Below are positions 1 through 4,644 of a stretch of 5,506 bases of DNA, one piece after another (positions within the stretch are counted from its first letter, which is position 1; each line of letters opens with the position of its first letter). The notes below the pieces were generated by a model. That model was given only the letters and a program-made list of their open reading frames with translations. It was not told the origin of the DNA and did not search any database. Position numbers and translations under genes: made by a program. This DNA is from Pseudomonadota bacterium (lineage in GTDB: Bacteria; Pseudomonadota; Alphaproteobacteria; Rhizobiales; Xanthobacteraceae): assembly GCA_023404675.1 (NCBI GenBank), contig JAEYAW010000023.1, positions 1 through 5,506 of the forward strand, read 5' to 3'.

Positions 1-741
1 TATCTCGCCACCGGCTGGCGCATCGGCCGGCCGATGGCCGAATGGAAGCGATCCGACTTTTACGGTCATGCCGGCGAGCTCGCCGACGAGGCGGCGTTCC
101 GCTGCAAGGTCGCGGAAAACGCGGAGCATCAGCGCGAGAAGCGCGCGCTCGGCCGCCGCGAGATCGGCTCCACGGCGAATACGCCGTGGGGCCGCTCGCA
201 GGGCGCGACCCTCTATGCCGAGGGTGTCGTCTGCCATTCGACCGCCGGTCATGGCGGCTTCCACCTCTCGGCCGAGCGCAATCGCAAGGTCCATTCCGTG
301 CTGCGGTCGCGCGGCGGCTGGTACGAGGAAGATGCAGGCTGGGCGATCGCCGCGCTCACCTTCCCGCATCTCTTCACCAGCTATGAGCGGCGCTGCGCCG
401 AGCGCACGATCAAGGATAGCTGGCCGGACGCCTGGGAAGCGATCTTCGGCACGATCCTTCAGCCCGGCGAGTCTCTGGAAAAGGATCGCCGCGCCTTCGA
501 GCAGCGGCACGCCGACGACTGGATCGTCGTATCGGCGATTACATCGGATCAGCAGCCGGGCTTTGTCGAAGTCGTCGCCACGCCCGGCGGCCGCCGCGGT
601 GCGGGCACCGAGGAACGGCGCTTCCTCGTGCCGTCCGGCGAGTACCAGGTCGGACGCTTCGGCTTCGTCGTCGATGAGGCGCGTCATCCGGTCCATTCCG
701 GCCCGTCGAGCTTCATCGGCTGGCAGGGGAGGGCGCGATGA
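1..741 (+). CDS. DUF7007-like mobile-element protein (5' end outside window)
   Basis: The reading frame is open from base 1 to the TGA at 739-741. The first ATG is at 34, but there is no Shine-Dalgarno before it and the frame runs through to the edge, so the true start is probably upstream. Numbering from that ATG, a basic, charged N-terminal part (1-48) leads into a domain beginning TPWG (50-53). This continues with YAEGV (61-65), HGGFHLS (73-79), GWYEED (95-100), a WPDAWEA segment near 130, PGES (144-147), HADDW (159-163), RFLVP (196-200) and FGFVVDE (209-215). From memory this order fits the DUF7007 family, which is common on alphaproteobacterial ICEs and plasmids and has no established biochemical role. 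No signal peptide or membrane segment is visible. It overlaps the next gene by four bases, so the two are probably co-translated. Its presence suggests the left flank is mobile-element DNA. The family call is from remembered motifs. Confidence 0.75.
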   Translation, partial: YLATGWRIGRPMAEWKRSDFYGHAGELADEAAFRCKVAENAEHQREKRALGRREIGSTANTPWGRSQGATLYAEGVVCHSTAGHGGFHLSAERNRKVHSVLRSRGGWYEEDAGWAIAALTFPHLFTSYERRCAERTIKDSWPDAWEAIFGTILQPGESLEKDRRAFEQRHADDWIVVSAITSDQQPGFVEVVATPGGRRGAGTEERRFLVPSGEYQVGRFGFVVDEARHPVHSGPSSFIGWQGRAR

Positions 742-1163
742 CAGCTTCCCCGCAACGCATCGCGCAGCTCTCGCGCATGGAAGAGGCGCGCCGCCAGACG
801 CAGCGCCAGCTCGACATGATCGACCGGCAGATCATCTGTCGCATGACGGCGCTGATTCCACAGCTCGGTCGCAAGCGTGCCGCATATCGCCGCGGCAAGC
901 CCGCCGATCCGAGCGCGTTCCTCGAGCGCTACCGCTCGAACCTCGCCGCCATCACGGCCGAGCGCCAGCCCGAGATCGACGCCCTGTCGCGCAAGCTCGC
1001 CCGGCAGGATGCGGCGATCGAGGCATTGCGTGAACGCTGCGGCGCCGGGCCATGCGGGTCAAGGCCGGCACAGCCGGCAGAGGCCGCCGCTGTCGAGGAT
1101 GGCAGGCGCGCTTGTCGGCCGGGAGAGCAGCGCGGCGGGCTGATCTACGCGCCGAACCTGTAA
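738..1163 (+). CDS. Small coiled-coil protein of unknown function
   Basis: This gene starts at an ATG overlapping the stop of the gene before it (ATGA, 738-741), with a purine-rich ribosome-binding site, AGGGGAGGG, at 725-733. The product is 141 residues. Residues 5-35 and 60-102 are rich in Arg, Glu, Gln, Leu and Ala with heptad-like spacing (RIAQLSRMEEARRQ, then PEIDALSRKLARQDAAIEALRER), so two helices forming a coiled coil or hairpin are likely. From about residue 103 the character changes to a Gly/Pro/Arg-rich tail ending LIYAPNL, with little predicted structure. The tail may be natural or may be a replaced 3' end, as the gene stops only about 80 bases before the tRNA scar. I do not recognise the family. 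Translational coupling to the DUF7007-like gene suggests a shared mobile-element function, which is inference. Confidence 0.65.
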   Translation: MTASPQRIAQLSRMEEARRQTQRQLDMIDRQIICRMTALIPQLGRKRAAYRRGKPADPSAFLERYRSNLAAITAERQPEIDALSRKLARQDAAIEALRERCGAGPCGSRPAQPAEAAAVEDGRRACRPGEQRGGLIYAPNL

Positions 1164-1241
1164 CCCGATGGTGACCGCAGCTCTCGCGAGCCCTTCCGGC
1201 GCCTGCGATTTCAACTGCCCGAAAACGACAATAAGGTCGAC

Positions 1242-1288
1242 TGGAGCGGGCGATGGGATTCGAACCCACGACCCCAACCTTGGCAAGG
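1242..1288 (-). other. 3' fragment of tRNA-Gly(GCC): integrase attachment-site scar
   Basis: Read on the minus strand, this stretch has the 3' part of a glycine tRNA: loop TTGCCAA with anticodon GCC, 3' strand of the anticodon stem, variable region, T-arm with GTGGG/CCCAT stem and TTCGAAT loop, 3' acceptor strand CGCCCGC, discriminator T and encoded CCA. The 5' part is absent. Only three inner anticodon-stem pairs (ACC/GGT) form before pairing fails at about 1289. Beyond that there is no D-arm (TAGCTCA-like) and no GCGGGCG acceptor strand. Tyrosine integrases often target tRNA 3' ends and leave such a duplicated fragment at one element end. The polarity implies foreign DNA to the right of 1288 and older flank to the left, with an intact tRNA-Gly expected at the far right end of that insertion. 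It should not yield a functional tRNA. Confidence 0.8.
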
Positions 1289-1486
1289 TGCCCGACGCGC
1301 TTGCGCCGCCATACCCGACTTCACGCTACGGTACGATTTAACTATATAACTCAAGATATTAATTGACATCAGTCCCGCCGAGCCTATCCGGGAGGTAGCC
1401 GCCGACTTGCTTCGAAATGCTTGGAATCGGCTTCGATAGAGGGTATGGTAGGGAAATTCTAAGCAAAAATTCGACAAGGTATTGAT
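1289..1486. other. Integrase-proximal non-coding region with AT-rich core
   Basis: No protein gene is supported here. Next to the tRNA scar lie two CCCGAC copies (1292-1297 and 1314-1319, one on each side of the small palindrome GCGCTTGCGC). An AT-rich stretch at about 1331-1366 follows. Such a region beside an att core would be a plausible place for integrase arm-binding sites and host-factor bending, but I see no clearly repeated arm site, so that role is inference. The rest is the leader of the integrase gene. Confidence 0.4.
1421..1449 (+). promoter_or_regulatory. Possible integrase promoter
   Basis: TTGGAA (1421-1426) and TATGGT (1444-1449) are separated by 17 bases. Each matches four of six positions of the sigma-70-type consensus. 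Transcription would begin near 1456 and give a leader of about 30 bases. A competing pair is TTGACA at 1363-1368 with TATCCG at 1385-1390, 16 bases apart, which has the better -35 but the poorer -10. Both are pattern matches only. The leader contains a modest ribosome-binding site, AAGG, near 1476-1479. Confidence 0.3.
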
Positions 1487-2809
1487 ATGGCGACGGAAAA
1501 GATCACAAGGCGGATCGTGGACGCGCTCAAGGCTCCGAAACCTTCGAGAGATGGGGTCAAGGTTCGGGAGCATTTCGTGTGGGATCGCGAGCTGCGCGGG
1601 TTCGGCGTGCAGGTCATGCCGTCGGGTCTCAAGAGCTTCGTCATCCAGTATCGCACCCTGGAAGGGAGGAACCGGAGAGCCGTCATCGGGCGCTATGGGC
1701 TGATGACGGTCGAAGACGCTCGCAAGCTCGCCCATGAGAAGCTGGTGGCCGTCTCCAAGGGTGTCGATCCGGTCGCCGAGGAGGCCAAGGCGGCCGGCCT
1801 GCTCACCGTCGCCGAAGTCTGCGACTGGTATCTGGCCGAAGCGGAGGCCGGGCGGATCCTCGGCCGCCGCCGGCGACCGATCAAGTCGTCCACGCTGGCG
1901 ATGGACCGCAGCCGCATCGAGGCGCACATCAAGCCGCTCCTCGGCCGCCGCCAGGTCGCATCGCTCAAGCTCGGCGACGTCGAAGGCGCGCAGGCGGACA
2001 TCGCGGCCGGCAAGACCTCGAAGCCTCGCGCGGGCAGCCGCGGCGGCGCCACCACCGGCGGGGAAGGCGTGGCCGCGCGGACCATGTCGACGCTGCATTC
2101 CATCCTTGAGCACGCGGTTCGCCTCGGGAAGATCGAAGCCAATCCCGCGAAGGGCGTGCGCAGGCTCGCCAGCGCACCGCGTGAACGGCGGCTCAGCCGG
2201 AGCGAGATCGAACGGCTGGGCAAGACGCTGCGGGCGGCCGCGGAGGAGGGTGAGCATCCGACGGGGCTCGCGGCTATTCGCTTCCTCCTCCTGACCGGCT
2301 TCCGGCGCATGGAAGCGCTCGGGCTACAGGGCACCTGGCTCGATGAAGAGGAATGCGCCATTCGCTTTCCGGATACCAAGAGCGGCGCGCAGATTCGCGT
2401 GATCGGCCAAGCCGCTATCGATCTGCTTCTCGACCAGCCGAAAACCAAGTCCCCCTTCTTTTTTCCGGCCGATTGGGGTGAAGGGCATTTCATCGGCGTC
2501 GTGCGCGTTCTCGATCGCGTCTGTCAGAAGGCCGAGCTGGCGGACATCACTCCGCACACGTTGCGCCACACCTACGCGAGCCTTGCGGGCGATCTCGGCT
2601 TCTCCGAGCTGACGATCGCGGCGCTGCTCGGCCATTCCGCCAGGGGCGTCACGCAACGCTACGTTCATATCGACGAAGCGCTTAGGATGACGGCTGACCG
2701 GGTTGCCGACGAGATGGCCGACCTGCTCGATGGGCGGGCGACGCCCACACGCTCTCGCTCCGCTCGCCGGGATCGGTCCGAGCGGAACCTGGAACCGACC
2801 AGGGTGTGA
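1487..2809 (+). CDS. int: P4-type tyrosine site-specific integrase
   Basis: This gene encodes a 440-residue tyrosine recombinase that would integrate and excise the element at a tRNA gene. Residues 1-100 match the N-terminal arm-binding (DUF4102-type) domain, with RGFGVQVMPSG (37-47) and the IGRYGLMTVEDARK stretch (67-80). Residues 105-225 form the core-binding SAM-like domain, including a Gly/Arg-rich linker near 180-195. The catalytic domain follows with the full set of residues: R273 in TGFRR, K298 in DTKSG, H357 and R360 in HTLRH, H383 in LLGHS, and nucleophile Y392 in RYVHID. The length is normal for the family and no frameshift is seen. The ATG at 1487 has AAGG seven bases upstream and gives the expected family N-terminus. 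The basic tail after about residue 420 is variable. The gene lies 198 bases from the tRNA-Gly scar, its probable target. The toxin-antitoxin operator begins directly after its stop. Confidence 0.95.
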   Translation: MATEKITRRIVDALKAPKPSRDGVKVREHFVWDRELRGFGVQVMPSGLKSFVIQYRTLEGRNRRAVIGRYGLMTVEDARKLAHEKLVAVSKGVDPVAEEAKAAGLLTVAEVCDWYLAEAEAGRILGRRRRPIKSSTLAMDRSRIEAHIKPLLGRRQVASLKLGDVEGAQADIAAGKTSKPRAGSRGGATTGGEGVAARTMSTLHSILEHAVRLGKIEANPAKGVRRLASAPRERRLSRSEIERLGKTLRAAAEEGEHPTGLAAIRFLLLTGFRRMEALGLQGTWLDEEECAIRFPDTKSGAQIRVIGQAAIDLLLDQPKTKSPFFFPADWGEGHFIGVVRVLDRVCQKAELADITPHTLRHTYASLAGDLGFSELTIAALLGHSARGVTQRYVHIDEALRMTADRVADEMADLLDGRATPTRSRSARRDRSERNLEPTRV

Positions 2810-2840
2810 GTGTCCGAAGTTTGCGACAAACTTCGGACAC
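2810..2840. promoter_or_regulatory. Operator-like inverted repeat IR1
   Basis: This is a perfect palindrome with 14-bp arms, GTGTCCGAAGTTTG (2810-2823) and its complement (2827-2840), around the 3-base loop CGA. The outer TGTCCGAA and TTCGGACA are exactly 29 bp end to end (2811-2839), the same design as the two repeats downstream. It starts at the base after the integrase stop. As RNA it would fold into a strong hairpin and might slow read-through from the integrase gene, but no T-run follows, so it is not a standard intrinsic terminator. An operator role is inferred from sharing its arms with IR2 and IR3. Confidence 0.75.
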
Positions 2841-2856
2841 CAGGGTTCGCGCGCTT

Positions 2857-2885
2857 TGTCCGAAAAATGTAGTATTCTTCGGACA
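2857..2885. promoter_or_regulatory. Operator-like inverted repeat IR2
   Basis: TGTCCGAA (2857-2864) and TTCGGACA (2878-2885) are separated by 13 bases, giving the same 29-bp spacing as IR1 and IR3. The inner part is only partly symmetric. Its left half, TGTCCGAAAAATGTA (2857-2871), recurs exactly in IR3 at 2899-2913. Its right flank, CTTCGGACACCAG, recurs exactly after IR1 (2831-2843 and 2877-2889). These direct repeats suggest the operators arose by local duplication. Its centre is 46 bp from that of IR1 and 42 bp from that of IR3. Confidence 0.75.
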
Positions 2886-2890
2886 CCAGC

Positions 2891-2917
2891 TTGCGTCATG
2901 TCCGAAAAATGTATCAT
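2891..2917 (+). promoter_or_regulatory. Possible toxin-antitoxin operon promoter, leaderless mRNA
   Basis: TATCAT (2912-2917) is a fair -10 box, placed so that transcription would begin at or just before the ATG at 2927. The only nearby -35 candidate is TTGCGT (2891-2896), with a short 15-base spacer. No Shine-Dalgarno precedes 2927, so a leaderless transcript would explain both facts. The box lies inside IR3. This is a pattern match without experimental support. Confidence 0.3.
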
Positions 2918-2932
2918 ATTTCGGACATGACG
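2894..2932. promoter_or_regulatory. Operator-like inverted repeat IR3 over the antitoxin start
   Basis: This near-perfect 39-bp palindrome has arms CGTCATGTCCGAAA (2894-2907) and its complement (2919-2932), with a further inner ATG/CAT pairing and a single A/A mismatch on each side. It contains the common 29-bp core (2899-2927). It covers the preferred antitoxin ATG at 2927-2929 and a candidate -10 box, so protein bound here should block transcription initiation. AbiEi antitoxins are known to repress their own promoter by binding inverted repeats. That this antitoxin binds these repeats is inference. Confidence 0.78.
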
Positions 2933-3595
2933 ACCTTAGCGCATGAAACCGACCTTCGCTCCCGGCTGCTCGCCCGGATCGCCTCCAGCCCGAACGAGGT
3001 CTGGACGCCCGGCGATTTTGCCGACCTTGGCAGCCGCGCCGCCGTCGACAAGACCCTGCAGCGCCTCGCCACCGCAGGCGAGCTGCGCCGTATCGACCGC
3101 GGTCTCTACGACCAGCCCCGCAAGAATGATCTGACCAGCCGCCCCACCGTGCCCGACTATCGCGCCGTCATCCGCGCCGTCACCCGCCGCGACCAGGCGC
3201 GCGCCGTGGTGGACGGCATGACCGCTGCCAACGATCTCGGCCTCACCACCGCCGTCCCGGCGCGCATCGAGGTGCTGGTCGACGCGCGTCTGAAACCAAT
3301 CAAGCTCGGTAGCCAAGAGATCCACTTCAAGTTCGCCGCGCCTAGCCGCCTCTATTGGGCCGGCCGGCCAGCCATGCGCGTTGTCCAGGCGCTGCACTGG
3401 ATGCAGGACATGCTTGCGCAGGACGATGAGCGCGCCCGCGTCCAGGCCGCGCTGCGCCGCCTTTTCGGCGACCCGCAGCACGGGCAGGCGATCCGTGACG
3501 ATCTACGCGCCGGCCTATCCGCGCTTCCGATCTGGATGCAGGAGTTCTTGCGAGGCCTGCTCAGCGCAACCGATGCGGACGAGGGCCAGTCATGA
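2927..3595 (+). CDS. AbiEi/DUF6088-type antitoxin, winged-helix repressor
   Basis: This is the likely antitoxin of a type IV toxin-antitoxin pair, 222 residues from the ATG at 2927. Residues 8-63 form a winged helix: helices around RSRLLARIAS, then VWTPGDFADLG, the recognition-type segment AAVDKTLQRLATAGEL, and the wing IDRGLYDQP, as in AbiEi/DUF6088 proteins. A second domain includes the VVDGMTAANDLGLTTAVPAR stretch (residues 94-113), where the family has a conserved AANxLGL motif, and ends in a helical part with PIWMQEFLRGLL (201-212). The antitoxin counteracts the toxin without needing to bind it and represses the operon. An in-frame TTG at 2891 would add 12 residues encoded by the palindrome; I prefer 2927 because the added residues look like operator read-through. 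It overlaps the toxin gene by ATGA. No frameshift is seen. The exact subfamily (AbiEi versus DUF6088) is less certain. Confidence 0.88.
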   Translation: MTTLAHETDLRSRLLARIASSPNEVWTPGDFADLGSRAAVDKTLQRLATAGELRRIDRGLYDQPRKNDLTSRPTVPDYRAVIRAVTRRDQARAVVDGMTAANDLGLTTAVPARIEVLVDARLKPIKLGSQEIHFKFAAPSRLYWAGRPAMRVVQALHWMQDMLAQDDERARVQAALRRLFGDPQHGQAIRDDLRAGLSALPIWMQEFLRGLLSATDADEGQS

Positions 3596-4644
3596 CCAGC
3601 ACCGCGTACAGGCAGGTCATCGCCGCGCCGCCGAGTGACCGGCTTGACCTGTTTCTCACCACCGCCAATCGGCTTGGCACGCCGATCGGCAATGTGGAGA
3701 AGGATTTCTGGGTCTGCTGGACGCTGAATGCGCTCTATCACGAGCGGCCTGATGGAGGACCGCGCCTCCTGTTCAAGGGCGGCACCTCGCTGTCGAAGGC
3801 CTATAACCTGATCGAGCGCTTTTCCGAGGACATCGACGTCACGGTCTTCCGTAACGACCTTGACGAGGCTGCTTCGGTCGAGGAACTGGAGGCTCTGTCG
3901 AACAAAAAGCGCCGTGCCAAGCTCGATGCGATACGGGATGCGTGCTGTGCCTATATTACAGGCCCGCTCCACGAATTCCTAGGCGCACAGCTCGCCGACG
4001 TCACCAATGGGGCCGGACGTGTCGAGGTCGACGAAGCCGATCCCGACGGACAGACACTGCTCGTCTGGTATCCCGAGGTCGAGCCACGCGACGGAGCCTA
4101 TGTGCGGCCGGCCGTGCGGATCGAGTCCGGCGCGAAGTCAGCTCTTGACCCCAACCGTCCTGTTACGATTCGACCCTATGTCAGTGAGGAGGCCGGCGGG
4201 CTCGAACTGGCGATCGCTGACGTCACAACGATCGAAGCCACCCGTACCTTCTGGGACAAGGTTGTGATCGCCCATGGCTTGCGGCTCTGGTACGAGCGAC
4301 GCGGCGTGCTCCGGCAGGAAGGCCAGCGCGTGTCGCGGCACTATTACGACCTCCATTGCCTGCTCGGCTCGGAGGTCGGGCGAGTGGCGCTTGCGGACCC
4401 CAGCCTCGGCGCCGATTGCGTGCGACACGCGCGCATGTTCTTCGACCGCCCCGACTATGATCTGGCTTCCGCCGTTCCGGGCTCATTCGCCGTCGCGCCG
4501 ACCGGTGCGATGATCGATGCGCTCAGCCGTGACTACGCCAACACCACCGCGATGATCTTTGGCGTCGCCCCGGATTTTCAGGCGATCTTGAGGTCGGTTG
4601 GGGAAATCGAGCGGATTGCAAATGCGATAACGCGGAATGCCTGA
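3592..4644 (+). CDS. AbiEii/AbiGii-type nucleotidyltransferase toxin
   Basis: This gene encodes a 350-residue protein of the AbiEii nucleotidyltransferase toxin family. Relatives transfer nucleotides to RNA (tRNA in well-studied members), stop growth, and can abort phage infection. The N-terminal EKDFWVCWTL (36-45) precedes motif I, LFKGGTSLSKAY (60-71), and motif II, RFSEDIDVTV, with metal-binding D80 and D82. A possible third acidic residue is E178 in VRIESG. Motif III is TFWDKVVIAH with K223, and motif IV is RHYYDLHCLL (249-258) with D253. All key positions are present and the length suits the family, so the toxin looks active. A basic helix (103-115) follows the core strands. The ATG overlaps the antitoxin stop (3592-3595), with GAGGG at 3581-3585 as ribosome-binding site, so antitoxin and toxin are made from one message. 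The substrate cannot be read from the sequence. Confidence 0.92.
   Translation: MTSTAYRQVIAAPPSDRLDLFLTTANRLGTPIGNVEKDFWVCWTLNALYHERPDGGPRLLFKGGTSLSKAYNLIERFSEDIDVTVFRNDLDEAASVEELEALSNKKRRAKLDAIRDACCAYITGPLHEFLGAQLADVTNGAGRVEVDEADPDGQTLLVWYPEVEPRDGAYVRPAVRIESGAKSALDPNRPVTIRPYVSEEAGGLELAIADVTTIEATRTFWDKVVIAHGLRLWYERRGVLRQEGQRVSRHYYDLHCLLGSEVGRVALADPSLGADCVRHARMFFDRPDYDLASAVPGSFAVAPTGAMIDALSRDYANTTAMIFGVAPDFQAILRSVGEIERIANAITRNA

Noticed and set aside
68..1033. Plus-strand reading frame of 321 codons in another frame over the first two genes
   Set aside because: It is dominated by Arg, Ser, Ala and Pro, the usual signature of a shifted frame in GC-rich DNA, and the overlapping frames have family motifs and an ATGA junction.
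1242..1320. Complete tRNA-Gly gene
   Set aside because: The minus-strand sequence beyond 1288 has no D-arm and no 5' acceptor strand matching CGCCCGC, and the outer anticodon-stem pairs fail. Only the 3' part is present.
1211..2257. Long minus-strand reading frame of 348 codons opposite the integrase
   Set aside because: It is antisense to a clearly functional integrase with intact catalytic motifs, shows no recognisable domain, and is expected by chance in GC-rich DNA.
2324..2917. Minus-strand gene divergent from the antitoxin
   Set aside because: It begins inside the operator palindromes and runs antisense through the integrase catalytic motifs, with no recognisable domain.
2810..2932. 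CRISPR-like array from the repeated TGTCCGAA/TTCGGACA units
   Set aside because: The units are palindromes with differing centres, the gaps are only 13-17 bases, there are just three, and they overlap a gene start. An operator array fits better.
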